Assembly (NCBI GenBank): GCA_947652115.1
Contig: OX393568.1
Location: 9,011,887 to 9,075,886 of the forward strand
Source: Blastomussa wellsi
Taxonomy: Eukaryota > Cnidaria > Anthozoa > Scleractinia > Plerogyridae
Direction: 5' to 3'
Length of the DNA: 64,000 nt
The notes below the pieces were generated by a model that was not told the DNA's origin, searched no databases, and saw nothing but the letters and a program-made list of their open reading frames with translations. The translations under genes and the position numbers were made by a program. Within the stretch, counting starts at the first letter, position 1; each line of letters opens with the position of its first letter. Shown piece after piece: positions 50,104 to 63,893 of the stretch.

Positions 50104-50444
50104 CCATTGCAAGCTAGTGCCAGTACAATACCGGGAATGCGAATATGGCGTGTTGGACTCATTGGTTCCATGATTGCCTGCTCGGTTACAAACTGCTTGA
50201 AAAATATAACATCGATGACCCTGTCAGCTGCGTGCCAACACACGCGTTTCCTTGTATCTGGGCAGTCATCATCGTCGCATTATTTGCTGAGGAAAACAAC
50301 ATCCTGAAGAGGGACGTACAATACCATGGTGTGTTCAAAGATGGAAGTATTAGTTTGCCGGGAATACAAGTGTTTGGAGTCCTGGGCATTATTTGCGAGA
50401 CAATTGTAATAGTTACACAACTCTTAACGTCATATACAAGTTAA
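50104..50444 (+). pseudogene. Ammonium transporter relic with a frameshift
   Basis: One frame reads GLIGSMIAC and then continues in the next frame as GYKLLEKYNIDDPVSCVPTH and CIWAVIIVALFAEENN, which is the conserved Amt region (IDDPV, then the His-containing segment VPTHAFP). It ends with GIQVFGVLGIICE and a stop. The switch of frame near 50175 and missing conserved Gly residues mark it as a dead copy. Other exons are absent. Confidence 0.55.
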
Positions 50445-51334
50445 TGGAATTGCGCATGGCATTACTACAAGAAATCAGTGGCGCTGACCAGCACTAACAT
50501 GGTATAGATGGTTTTCACTCACGTGATAGGGCGGCCATATTAGTGGACTAAACAATACAAAATTGTTACGCAAACGTTGCATAAAAATAGAGTTTAGTTC
50601 CCAAAGGAGAAAAAGTCTATTTTCCTAGTTCACCAACATGTCCGCCGTGACGTCACGTGAAAACGATCTATAACAGACATCAAAAATCTTGTTGAAAAAA
50701 GCTCGTTATGCCGATTCAGCTCGTTACGCCGATTACTAACATCCGACAACAAAAACTTTTGACTTGTCCATCGTACAATTTTCTATGCTGATTATCAAAC
50801 TGTTTGTTCTTATACTGCTGCTATGGTAGCCTTTAATGTGTTGTAAATGATCACAAATAATTAATAGTCAATGACTGGGTATAATTCGTTTAATTCCCTT
50901 ATTGTAGCATGCACCGGTATAGGGAGGTAGTGACGATCCAACAGCTGCTACTATAATTAAGGAAATTATCTTGATTTGTTTAAACGAATTCTCCAAATAA
51001 GTACCAAGAAATTATGAAAGAGCTGCAAAAAAGAATCTGTAAGTTGCGTTTACGAAACCCAGCTGGGCTATACGGAGACGTGCCGCTGGATAGGGTATGG
51101 TTTTTGACCTCTCAGTCCTGAACAGGGAATGAAAGCGAGTCTGTCCTAAACAGGGTATGGATATTAAGGAGTCGTCCTAGACAGTGTGTTGTTTCAAGAC
51201 TTTCACCGAGTTTTAAGCATGTCCGAAGTGAGAAATGTTCATCAGTATGTATTTGGCCGGTCATCAGTCAACATTAATTAGATCATTTTTCAGGAGTAAA
51301 TGTTAGCCCTAAAGTATAAAAAAACGTTTTCCTT
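50445..51334. other. Non-coding host sequence with degenerate minisatellite copies
   Basis: Diverged copies of the CCTAAACAGGGTATGG unit occur at about 51085-51185 ahead of the main array. Nothing else is recognised. Confidence 0.4.
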
Positions 51335-51815
51335 GGTCCTAAACAGGGTATGTGTTTGAGGTTATTTTGGTCCTAAACAGGGTATGTGTTTGATGTTATT
51401 TTGATCCTAAACAGGGTATGTGTTTGAGGTTATTTTGGTCCTAAACAGGGTATGTGTTTGAGGTTATTTTGGTCCTAAACAGGGTATGTGTTTGAGGTTA
51501 TTTTGGTCCTAAACAGGGTATGTGTTTGATGTTATTTTGATCCTAAACAGGGTATGTGTTTGAGGTTATTTTGGTCCTAAACAGGGTATGTGTTTGAGGT
51601 TATTTTGGTCCTAAACAGGGTATGTGTTTGAGGTTATTTTGGTCCTAAACAGGGTATGTGTTTGATGTTATTTTGATCCTAAACAGGGTATGTGTTTGAG
51701 GTTATTTTGGTCCTAAACAGGGTATGTGTTTGAGGTTATTTTGGTCCTAAACAGGGTATGTGTTTGAGGTTATTTTGGTCCTAAACAGGGTATGTGTTTG
51801 AGGTTATTTTGGTCC
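51335..51815 (+). repeat. 34-bp minisatellite, about 14 copies
   Basis: The unit begins GGTCCTAAACAGGGTATGTG and ends GGTTATTTT. A variant with GATG and TTGATCC recurs at 51392, 51528 and 51664, exactly 136 bases (four units) apart, so the array has a higher-order period. Confidence 0.9.
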
Positions 51816-54800
51816 TACAGGGTCAGGGTTTCTGACCTCCAGCGGTACCCCTATACCATCGGGGGGGGGGGGGGGCTGATAACTGAAGTTTTGCATTTTG
51901 CCACGCACTTTTAGTATTTACAATATAAGGCTTGAATAATTAACAAAAGCAACTAACAATCTTCCTTGATAACTAATTTTTTAATGTAATGTCTTTGGGG
52001 ATAATTATTGATTTGCAAGTTATCTTAAAAAATATATCGATTTTATCCAAACTGTATTCTAGGTCAGCATAAGTCATGAAGATTTCTGCCAATGATAAAA
52101 TAGTAACATCAATATTACCTGCTTGCATTAACAAATGAGACTTAAAATATTTTTATTTCTATTTTATTACTTTTATTACTCTATTTCTTTTATTACTAAT
52201 ATTATCGCAATTAATACTACTATCAGAAATTTAAAAATCAACCCATCATATGAAAACATCTATCCGATGGATATCGACAACATTCATAATAAGATAAGAT
52301 AAAGATAATGAATACAAACTACAAACTGTAAGCTAACAAAAGACAGCCTTCTTTTCTAGTGATAATAAAATATAGTCAAAGTAGGTTTCATAAAAGAAAA
52401 CTAGTTCAAAAATTGCTATTTTTTGAAATTAATACCCTTGAATTGCCACTACTTGAAGTGCAGTAGTCCAGTTGCCTCGATCGTCTTTTTTCAATCTGGC
52501 TCAATGAACCTAGCATTCAGGGAACTAAGATTCACAAACACTAACTCATGACCTGCTGATTCAACTGCAATGGCGGATCCAAAGGGGGGGGGGATCCAGA
52601 CCAACCTTCCCTTGTTTTTACTACTTATTCGACGCTGAAATTCTCGCATCGACAAGATCGCTTAATATCACTCAACTGAGTAAAAGTCTGGTCCCTATCA
52701 AAAATTCCTGGACCGCCTCTTAACGATTCATCGGGTCCTCTGTATTCAGGAAAGTATTCGGGAATAAAAAAATAGGGCAACACTCAAAAAGGTTTGTCGT
52801 CAAGTTAATATAAGGTTAACTCGCATTACTTACGTAAGTCTAATAAAAACCACTGGTTGGCTCGGTCAATTCTCGAGGAAGAAATTCCCACCAGGTTTAT
52901 GAATTATCTATGACCATTCTTCTCCATCAGTGTGGCTAACACAAGAATTCTATACCTTGAGACATCAACATAGACACAAACATAGTTTCTTTTACTTAGT
53001 TGCACACTTAGCTATAGTAACGGTGCGTCCCATATATTTGATAAGCAGAGTCTACAGGACGCATCAGCTACTTTCCAGGTGCACCAAGAAAACAAATAAA
53101 AAATTAGGTATGTACATTAAGGAATACATGTTAAACTGAACTAGCTATACTACTATAAAATAGCTAAAAATGTATGAGTATAAAAATGTATATAAATTGT
53201 ACAGATAGAACCTATAAGTAAGATAAGAAATTGTTAAAATAAGTTCACATATGGCAGCTGATGTCCACATCATTTAATGCAGTTCAAAACGCTTTATAGC
53301 AGGCCGAGGATGGGATCGAGTCCGGGAGGCTAATTTCCTTTAGTCTGCGTTAGTTTATTATACATTATCGTTTCCCTTTTCTATCACAATTTTTATCTTT
53401 CTTTTAATTGGCCGAGGGCCCACTCCGTGATCTGCAAACAACTGCCAATAAATAATCATGGCCGCTCATGCATTAGCCTCTCACAATACCGTGTTGCAAA
53501 TCCAAATCCAGAGAGATTGAAATGACAATGAGCGTGGCGGTAAAGTTGGATCACCAAACAAAAGAGGCTAATAAGAAATATTTTATTAATGACAACCAAC
53601 ATGGCGTCTATGAAGTCAGTTGCAAACACAGGAGGTGTCAACTCTTAGTGTCGAAGAGACTTAAGAATGAGAACTGAACATTTCAACTTTACTATATTTT
53701 GTATCGCGTTTGTAGAGAATTTGTTACCATTGCGGTCAGCGGTTTCTGATATCACGATTAGGCTTGCGTGTACCCCACGCGAGAAACACATGGTACTCTA
53801 GTTTTTCATGGCCGCCCGCTGTAGTATTGTATTGAACTCTTTCCCGTTAATATACACTTTATTGGAAAGTCTATCGACTGTTTGATGACTCACTATTATA
53901 ACTCTGTCTTCGCGACACTAAGAAGGGCTGTTTCGGGGAGAAAAACAAAATCTCGGGAATTTTGAGATTTTTGGGGAATTTATCCCAAATATTGGGGACG
54001 ATATTCCAGATTTTCGGGAGGACTTTTATTTACACACGGTATTGCCCAAACAGCGTTTGTTAGAGCTGTCACCCCTCGTGCAAACCAAGAATTGTGTCGC
54101 CGTTTCCACTTTTGAGAAAAATGGCAGCTAATTTTCCAGAACCTAATTCAGCGATCGATTGATAAAACAATTACTGAACTCGGTTGTCGCTAAATATCGC
54201 ACCTTCGCAAATAATTGATCTTCTCGCCACTGCGGTTGTGTTCTACTGGTAGCAGTTGCTATTGTTTTAGGGGCTAGGACATTGTTCCTGTTGTTTGTTG
54301 TATTGTTTTCACGTAGGGTATCAAGCCATTCATGTGAGACCTTACTACAAATCGTGATATCTTTCACAACCTCACAAGTAATTGTCTGTCTAGTTTCTAA
54401 ATGTTTTCCTAAACTGGCTCATCTGCGGGCGACACCAGCCCGTTGTCGAAGAATCTTACATTTTGATTTCCATATTTGTACATGGTCTGGTTCTGAAAGA
54501 GAAAAATAATTACATGGAATGGATATTTAGCCAAAAAGACGTTTTCAACTATCATGACCACCATCCGTCAATCAATCAATTAGCCATCTTTTAAACAAGA
54601 AGAGAACTGGGTACAAATACTTAAAATCGATTGAAACGAAAAATTGAGCCTGGCACGTGAAAGGTCATCAAAATAATGGTTTGGAGGGACAGTCTCCTGC
54701 TCGTTTAGTAAATTGCTAGGCAAGATGAGTACGAGTAAAGATTATTGTATTGCGTTGCGTTGCGTTGCATTGCATTACATTGTATTGTATTGCATTGTAT

Positions 54801-55132
54801 TGTCTAATGAACGCCATCCAAGGAAGTGGATCGTGTCGTCCATTAGCTTATCATCATGACACACCACGTGAACTTTTTCGGCCATTTCTCGGAGACAACA
54901 GCCAAGAGCCCTGTAACCAGGAAGGCTGTTTTTGTTCCCCACTCACAACATATATAAGTTCATAAGTTTGGAAAAGGACGAAATTATATGATAACGGCGA
55001 CTGTATTTCTTGCAGTCTCACTTCATGGTTGGTTCATAATTTCCTCTTTGACAAGAAAGAAAATTATCGGCCTAAAACTGAGAGAGAATCCCATTCACAA
55101 CAAAAACCTTTTTGTCAGCAGCCTCGACATTT
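51816..55132. other. Non-coding host sequence
   Basis: A poly-G run lies near 51860-51875 and an (ATTGT/TTGCG)n pentamer repeat at about 54744-54803. No gene is recognised; part may be the 3' region of the leftward ATPase gene. Confidence 0.4.
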
Positions 55133-58100
55133 TCAAACTATACCCACCTGTTTGCGAACCTTGGAGAGCCCGCGGATGAGCGCTAGCTTCTCACAGCAGC
55201 CTTTCCTGTCTCTAGTGATTCCAGAGGTACAGCATCGTATCTGACGAGGAATAACAACTTTAGGAATGGTGAACACAAGCTGGGCCCAGATCAGCTCGGA
55301 AAACCCGAAAAACAGGCTCCACATCCATTGATCCCACTCCATATCAATCACACGGAACGCGTTTGTAAAGAATTGCACGATGATGATCTGAAAGAGTGTT
55401 CACCATAGTTATATTAGTACATATTATAGTACAGTTCTGGCCCTGTGCTTTGGGTGACATTGAGAGGACAGAAGTGGACTAAGTGGCACTAACAAGAGTA
55501 TTTACTGAAATACCGCCAAACGTAATTAAGTGTTAGCAGTTGGTTTGTTCTTGCACTATTTCTGCTATTTTATGTAAATATTAACTTTATTAACGAATCA
55601 GAGAAACTAATAATAGTTGTACTTTTCCTACAGAGAATTTAGAAAAATAAGAATAATTAGAAAGCATTGTTTCATGGGAAGTGCAATGCAACCTCTTTAC
55701 TGGCTTTGTACAAACACGAAAACCACATGCAAAATAAAGACTCGCACGAAAGAGCCAGAGGCGTACACCAGTTTTTAACGGTCTACGTCAAAATACCAAA
55801 TAAGGTTTACTCAATTCTTATTGGTCAATACCTGAATTCCAAAAGTGGCAATCCAAATGACAATAAAAACAAAGTTGATATCTTTGAGTTTGCCGTACAG
55901 CAATCCATAAAACACGTTTCTGTCCTGCAATCGTCTGCAATTGATCTCATTAAACAGCTGCATGAAAACAAATGTAGTGAACACCATGGTCTTGTGTTGA
56001 GTTGGTCGGCACACGCTGGACTCCTCATATCCATCCCGCATGTCCAGGAAATCAGGAAATACGAACATCAATAAAAACATGACGGCAAGTTGATATATGG
56101 TGTGTAAAATCACATTCTTTAGCAGCGTGCGGGAAATAAGCGGCTTATCTCTGCCATACGGCTTGTGTTTCAGGACATCATTTGATGGTGGATCACGTGT
56201 AAGAGCAACTGACGCTAAAGAATCCATGATAAGGTTTACCCAGAGTAATTGAGTAGCTGATAATGGACTTCGCTGCAAAAAAGACAAAACGCTTAAACGT
56301 AGACGACTAGGAGCTTCTACACTCACATCTTTCATGATAGCTTTTAGTTTACACGATAGTATTCGACAAGTTTCTATATATAAATCAAAACTTTCAAAAG
56401 AGTGACTTTGTCAAGTGAATAGGAAATAAAATATGGGCTGGAAATATTGTCAGCTCCCATTTCTTACTGGAAATTCTTCTTCAATAAGTCTGCTATTAAA
56501 GAGACACTGTCTCGCTAATTACTTAAAAAATTCAAGACACCAAAAACGTATTTACACCATTGGAAATCTACAAATAGTGGTCTGGTCTTGTTAAAAATTG
56601 CCATATCAGTGCAATGAAGCTGTGAAAGGAGTAATATCGCCCTGATACCGCCAGGAGCTTTGGATCTTAACTTGAAAAAGTCAGCCTGACGTTTTCAAGT
56701 TCTATCCTTGTAGCTCGGAAAAATAGCTCAAAACTAATTATGATTCCCACTTCTTCAATAAGTTATTTCATAATTTCCTGTTGGTGTTCTAGTAAACATT
56801 TCCTGTATGAGAAAAACTATTTAACTACTGTATAACTTGCACTCTTTGCAAAAAGTTATACATCGGCGAAACAGGGAGACGACTTGGCGACCGATTCCGA
56901 GAACACCTTCGTGACGTAGAGAAAGACGACAAAAATGCATCGAAACCGGTCGCGAGACACTTCAATCTCCCAAATCATTCTAAGCAACATATGGCAGTCT
57001 GCGGCCTTTCCCTTCACCAAGGAAACACGGAAAGCCGTAAAACTCTAGAACAAAAATTTATTTTTCAAATCGGCACTCTTAATCCTCACGGTATCAACGA
57101 ACGCTTTTCATTCAACTAATTTATTCCGAAGTTTTCACGTTACCAGGCACCAGCCAATAGCGAAGCTCCATCTTTCTGTATATAAAGACACACGACGCAC
57201 AATTCCTTGATTCGCTCCGACGAAGGGCTAACGCTCGAAACGTCAGCACTTGAATCTCTTTACGGTGGCCAATTGACATTATCAACTCAGTTGATAAAAC
57301 CAAATTATATTTGAGTCTTTGTCTTGGTGCCGTATCACTAAAAAAGCCGAAAAATCGTCGTAACATGGAGTTTTCGGGACAAACAAACCCTGCACTTTTG
57401 TCTGTACCTTAAGAAAACAAAAAGTCTCCTCAGTTTCTGAAAGAAATGCTGCAGATTCATACAACAAATTCGACTGACGTAGCCCTACAGAGATACGTGT
57501 GCTGCCTCTGGTTGGTAAGATTACAGAAACCAAATATTGCATGACTACGTCATCAGAAGTGTCTCATACTCTCAAATCTCGCTCATCTTGTGGGTTGCCG
57601 GAAGATAGGCGTCGGTTTCTGTTTTCTCAGGTCACTCCTCAGTGTACACGCTCTTTGATTAGTTGATTGTAGAACAATAAATTTATCAGGCATTTTTTCC
57701 AAATGTGGAACTCAAGGCCCACAAAGCGACACGTTAACCCTGATTGTAACTATGAAATTAACGTTTTAATGCAATGCTTTTCTTTTAAACTAAGATCCGC
57801 ATTGTAATTAACCATTGTGTCAGTTAGCAGAACAAGGTAATTAAAACTAAGACTAACCTTGGTGACGCAAGCTCCAACAATAACAACGATGATGGCAACC
57901 CACGTGACTGTGAACTGGAATTGGAGAAACTTGAGGATGCTCTCGTATAAGTTGCGTCCCCATTTGACAGATTCAACAATACTGGAAAAATCGTCATTTT
58001 GTAAGATAATATCTGCTGATTCCTTAGCAACATCTGTTCCAGACACTCCCTGCAGTTATAAATCATTAATTAAAGAGCAGTTTATGGGTCAGCTAAAGGA

Positions 58101-61100
58101 TCCATTTCCTAGGCTGACTGAGTAGTATTTTATTCTTTATTGAACGACAATCCCTATATTTCACTGGTGATAACGTTTGAAAAGATTTCGTCATGATAAC
58201 ATCAGTATTTCTGCAAAAAGAGACCCAAACTGTTTTGAAGTGGTTACCATGGTAAGTCCTACGTCAGCGCTTGTCAGAACTTTGTCATCGTTCACTCCAG
58301 ATGCGGTTACTGCAACCACCTCTCCGCCAGGACTGGACCTGATGCGCTTGATAAGTTCCAGTCTCTCTGCGGGCCCAGCAGTGGCGAGGATACGCAGCTC
58401 ATTTGGCCACCACTTGTCAAACGTATCTTGATTGATCTGAACATGTTGAAGTGTGAAAAGTAACTGAGTTATAGAATAAATTGTATAGAATACACAGGAG
58501 TTAAAAAGTAGGTAAAAGGATACACTGGATCTTATACTTCTATAATCCAAGAGAAAACGTGTTTTTGACTGTTCATAAGAAAACGAACAGTTTCGAAAGC
58601 AAATTGTTAGTCTGCAAATAGAGTATTTCATTTGCAATACCAAAGGATAATTAATAAAGTTTTTTTAATTCGTTGGGACAGGAGCATAGTATGAATATCT
58701 TGTTTGACTTTCTAACTGCAAAGTCGGCTCAGGTACCTCTTAAATAAGCGAGCCATTCAAAACAATCTTAGCAGTGATTTAAGGTAATCAATCGATTGAG
58801 GTTTTTGAGCTGTTGGGATAAATGTTCGAATGTCGGTTCGAATGTCTCTGGACTCACGAATAGATTATTTCCAGTATCCAGCAAACAAGTGTATTCAAGC
58901 AAATGCGAAGCGCCGCGACATGAGCCGATCGTTCGCATTGTGCGTGCAAATTTAACACTCAGTCTGTTTCGAATCAGTAACTCTCACAAAAATCGCTTGA
59001 TACATTTAAACAAAGATATTATTTTGAATCGGCAAGAATAAATTACCTTGAATTCTACGAAAATTCTGGGAGCCGTGCGAAGCAAGGGGTTGAAGCCTTG
59101 AATTATTGAAGATCGATTGAAACTCTAATTTCATCTTTACCTTGTTCTTCGCTGCAAACTCGCCGATCGACCAGACCTGGCCATGAAATTTGTTCGCTGA
59201 AGTGTTTAGCGTACACCGCCGAGAACTTTAAACGCATTTTCCAGCTCAGAACGAAGCCACAACTCGACACAGGGCGAGCGATACGCTTGCGATCGATGGC
59301 CTGGAATGACGTCACAAAATGTGCTGGACCCAGATCCTTTTGACCGATTCTTTGACTCGGTCATGCTTTTCAAAAGAGCGATTTTTCACGACTTTGAAAA
59401 TTCATAAAAAATCGCGGTTTCAACCGAAAGAAAAAAATTTTTCGGCATTATGATCAGAGAAATGCCAATATTTCTTTGGAACGTAAAACATTTTTGGGGT
59501 TATAGGCACTTTAAACCAACTTTGAACAGTCAGATTCAATCCGCGCAAAGTTATTTATATAGTGTTTTATTATTTATATTTATATTATAACACTTACATT
59601 TTAGCGCTTGTTTTTACATATTTTATCGTTGGACATTCTCACGCCCTGATTTGTACTTATATATGTATATTTCATTCGCTTTTTCAACAACTTGAAAATG
59701 ATCTCAGAGAGATCGAAACGTCGTTTTTTATCGCTAGTTTTTATTCTGAAATGTGTTTCGAAAAAACTACTTATAAGAATCTTACTTACGTTCTTAAAAA
59801 CTTTGCTGTCGCATCCATAAAAAGATAATTCTTTGAGTGGCCATTCCGGTGTTGGTGACAGGAGTCCAATCTTGGATCCAAATGATCCGGCGGCACTCAA
59901 ATTATCCCCAGTCACCATACACACTTTGATGCCTGCTTCATGTAGATCCCATAAAGCATCCGGCACCTATATTAAAAAAGAACACTTCAGGCTTACTATG
60001 TTCTAGACGTGATCATAACGGCCATTTAGTTGCTTCGAGTCGCTCAGTTTTTCTTATGATACAGGTTTTGCTTGTCTCTAAGAGAATGCAATGCATTTAT
60101 TTACTAAAACCAAGCTCCTGGATTTAATCCAGAGCGGAAGATTATATCTGAGCGATTCTCGAGAGTAACGTTGGTGACGAACAAGGACAAGTTGTTCATG
60201 ATGTTTCCTTACGCGTGCAAACGAGGATACATAAAATCAAAAATCTTTTTTGTGTCTCGGCCACAAAATTTGTGTCCGCAACAATGTTGCGCGCGCGGGC
60301 AAACAGGGAAATATCTGTGTGTGCAACAATGTGTCCTCGTTTCCAACCGCCTTCAGGATGTTACTAAAACGAGGAATGGGGAATAGGGAATGGGAATTTC
60401 AAATTGGAAAACTGAAATGGGAAATTGAAAATGGTAAAGTAAAAAACTGGTTGACTGTAAATAAGACATGAAATTCTTTCGTTAATGTGTGATCAGATTT
60501 GCATATACCTTTAAAGAACTATAGATTAGAAAGAATTTAAGATTTTTCTCTTGATCGTACGCGGATCGAAGAATAAAAAATTAATGAATTGAATATAAAC
60601 TCCGGAGGTTTAGAAAATAAATTCCTAGCAATATAAAGTAAAAAGGAAATACTGGACAACGATTTTTTGGGGGTTTTCAGTACAATGCTTTTAAGTTACC
60701 GTGGCTTCACTGTGGCTGAGTCACCCGGTAGTTTCAAAACACCGACCCACCGGCAGTCCGATATTTTGAAAGTTCGAAATATCTTAGCTTATCCAAAATG
60801 TGTGTTAAGCGATTCAGACGAGCGCCATAGATTTTAAGGCGACTAGAGAATTGTTCACAAACTCTAAGCCGAACAAGCTTTCACCGGAAACTAATGCAAA
60901 TTCCCGCAACAGGTTCGATGTGTCAAGTAACGCAAGAACTGTCACGCAGGCGAAAAGCCATTTCACCGAAAAAATGGTGTCAAAATTCATGGCCCAGCAC
61001 AAACGAAGGGTTGGATTTGGATTTGCTCTGTTTGGGTAAGCGCTATCTAAGACAGCTGCTAAGGCATTCCCATTAGCAAATAAACTTTATAAAAAGTTTG

Positions 61101-63458
61101 GGCTGCCGGTCATTTAGCCACAGCGAAAATAACAGGTGTACACAATAAATCCAGACAAGTTACAATGCCTTTCAATGGATTCGAAAAAATACTGCCTTGG
61201 GCTCGTACAGAGATCATTTACAGAAAATATAAAATATACATTTCAAACTACTCCGAGAAAATGTTATTTGGGTAATCTATTTCCCCTTGGATATCTTCCT
61301 TTTGTGTGAAACAGAACGCGCGACGGCCAAGAAAATTAATTTCGTTGTTTTCTCCTACACAGGAATTTGTCGCTTTCTCTTTGCTGTTAATCCTGTGCTG
61401 TTGCTGCCGAAAGCCAGTATTAGTTTTTGAAGTATAGTGGCCATTTGTACCGTAAAATTACCCTGAAAATAAATAACGCGGCTGTGGAAAAACACCATAG
61501 CTGTGACAAACGTACGAGATGGGCCGATCATTTCATGATCAGTTTCGCTTTAAAATTATCAAAAACGGCCATGGAAAAGCCTGGGAAACCTAAAACAAAA
61601 TACGCATAATTTAATTTAACAGAAGCAGAAAGACATAAAAAGTAATACAATACTTGTACTTTTTAAGATCGAATGCTCTGTCGGCCTCGATATTTTGTAA
61701 GGCTTGAGAAGGCGGCCAAACTCTCACTTATTTAATCATTCGGTCACTTTGGGAATTTCTCCACTTATTCAGTGAACTAAAAGAAAACAGTACAGTTTTC
61801 CAATTTAAAGTCGAGTTGAATCAGTGTCTGTATTCGATCGAAACAAATGCGAGAAAACTGAGCTACTGGGGAAGACTTACTGTAAGTTGTTTCACAGCAC
61901 TGATGATCTGATTTAACAAAACCTGACTATCTGTTTTAAAACTGCTTGAAACTAACTCACCTTGATGAATTCCCTTTTAATTTTAAGTTGCAAAGACTTT
62001 TTATTTGAGAAAAACAAAAGAGAACTTCGAAGTTTGTATGTCGTGCGCGCATTAGTAAAACTTCAACATTCGATCCGCTTACTGCGATGAGAAGAAAATA
62101 AATCTTTGCACTGTTTTTTTAAGAAAATATCTATAGTTCTTTAAAGTCTGCACAATAATACTCCACATTACATGTACCAAAATATTTCAGTATTTGTAAT
62201 TGACAATAAAAATAGTGTCATTGCAAATTTCCCATTTTCAGTTTTCCCATCTCAATTTCCCATTCCCCATTCCCCATTCCCCATTACTCGTTTTAGTAAC
62301 ATCCACCGCCTTTATGTTATTGTGGTTAGTTTACGAAAAATGTCACCATCCTTTGTTTTCAACTAAAGTTTTGATTGCATAATTTTGTTCCAAGTGAGTA
62401 GTAGCACTGGAAGTGATTTAAGGTACCTGTTTACGAACAGTTTCATCTATTCCAACAAAACCAAGAAATGTAAGATCTGACATGGTTTCTTCGTTATCCC
62501 AATCGTTTTTTCCTGAAAGAAAATATAATTATAACAGAAGTGGGTCCATGCGTCACGTGTTACACAATTCCCGGAGAACGACTGAAAAGCTCGCATCTAA
62601 AACGGATGATTTCGGTGTCTTTAGACGGAAAAATTAAAACCCTTAGGTAAAACGCTTAGTAATGGAATAAAGAAGGAGTCACATTGCCTAATCTGAGTAA
62701 AATAATCTACATGTGTTTTCCATTTCAATTTAGTTCAGCTAGACTGAATCTACAAACCTTACCACTATTTGCTGGAAAGTACTTAGACGCCAAACAAAGA
62801 ACTTCAAACTGCTTTCTCTTTTCCAGGTCATCAATTTGTCCCCTCGTATTTTGTCTATCCCGTTCCTCAAAAGCCCTGGTATCAAGTGAAGTAAGCGCCA
62901 TTCGACTACATCGAGGCAACACATAGCTGGGCGCTCCCTTACAGTACAATTTATAGGCCCCACCATCCTTCAGGTGAATGACAACTGCTGTATACTCTTG
63001 ACTCGAGGGTACCCCTCTGGGGCTTGCACGCTTGTGTATCATTGAATCTTCAGGATATTCGTCTCTCCAAATCTGGTACGTTTCACCCAATTCAAGAACC
63101 AGCTGCAGAAGCGCGCCATCAGTGCTTTCACCAATATGTTTAGGAAGGTTGTCCACATCTTCTTCCTAGGAATAGAGCGTAAAATTCACGAACCTTTATT
63201 TAACAAATAAAAATTTCAAGGTATGTATTCTCATGATACGTTCATTAAACTCAACAAGATTTTGAGAACACGAGAGTAAATATTTACCTGAATGTTTGAT
63301 GCATACTTTGTGGTAACAGCGATCCCTCTACAAATTTCTTCAACAAAAGCCGGTTCTTTGAAGTTGTCTGCTTTATATCTCTTCAAGTTCTGAAACCTCT
63401 TAAATGTTTTACCGCCTAATATTCCTTCTACTGCACGTTTTCTGCTTTCAACTTCCGC
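55133..63458 (-). CDS. Plasma-membrane-type Ca2+ ATPase, C-terminal half (eight exons), catalytic motif altered
   Basis: Exons in transcription order: 63458-63288, 63165-62763, 62512-62427, 59966-59790, 58436-58248, 58049-57858, 56272-55832, 55387-55133. Phases agree and give 637 codons plus stop. They encode the nucleotide-binding domain ([15 protein letters not shown]), the MVTGDN segment, the hinge, and membrane segments 5-10 ([29 protein letters not shown]). This matches P-type IIB pumps, which export Ca2+. The A domain, first helices and DKTGT phosphorylation site are not in the window. The normally invariant TGDGxNDxPAL hinge reads [11 protein letters not shown], which loses the Mg2+-binding Asp. 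The tail is short, without a clear calmodulin-binding region. Confidence 0.78.
56832..57119 (+). mobile_element. Penelope-like element fragment: GIY-YIG endonuclease end
   Basis: A frame without ATG is open for 95 codons to [23 protein letters not shown], then [13 protein letters not shown], a Glu near [10 protein letters not shown] and [10 protein letters not shown]. This is the GIY-YIG domain at the C-terminus of Penelope-like retroelements. It lies in antisense within an intron of the ATPase gene. Confidence 0.7.
57215..57246 (+). ncRNA. Degenerate hammerhead-ribozyme-like motif of the Penelope element
   Basis: CCGACGAAGGGC ... GCTCGAAACGTC has the CGACGA and CGAAAC-GTC layout of the tiny hammerhead ribozymes in Penelope-type elements, with one core base changed (CCGA for CTGA). 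A related GATCTCAGAGAGATCGAAAC sequence lies at about 59700-59720. Confidence 0.35.
60347..62313. repeat. Inverted-repeat-flanked insertion in an ATPase intron
   Basis: CCGCCTTCAGGATGTTACTA near 60347 plus a run of GGGAATGGG-type repeats is mirrored by TAGTAACATCCACCGCC near 62297 plus CCCATTCCCCATT repeats. The arms are about 85 bases; the interior of about 1.8 kb shows no gene. Confidence 0.5.
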
Positions 63459-63893
63459 CTACAGAGGAATTGGCATTAATATAAGAGTCGTTTACCACGT
63501 GTTGTTTCAGTTTCAACAATAACCTTCCTTCAAGGTTTATTAACCATTCATTTCTTAAGGATCAGCATTGTCAAACAGACATGTTCAAGCACGGAGAAAA
63601 ACGAATTTGTCGACTACAGGATAATATCTTTAATGTTACAAAGTTTCAGTACGCCGGAGCTGAAAGTGACTCAGAAGAGATAATCCACTAAAATAAAATT
63701 CTTTAATCACTACGGGTAGAGTATTCTACACAGAAAATAAGCCCATGTTTTGAAATTAAATCAGTCGCTTGTTCGGACCACACCTTAACCTTAAGTTAAG
63801 TCACTCTTCAAAACAAAAACACAAATCTCTTATTAACCAATTTGTCGATACACGCCTTGCAGACCTATCTACTAACTTGTTCCAGCTACTTAC

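Noticed and set aside
51335..51815. CRISPR-like array
   Set aside because: The units are directly adjacent with no unique spacers, in a eukaryotic context; it is a minisatellite.
55667..56074. Rightward 135-codon frame
   Set aside because: Most of it is antisense to the ATPase exon at 55832-56272.
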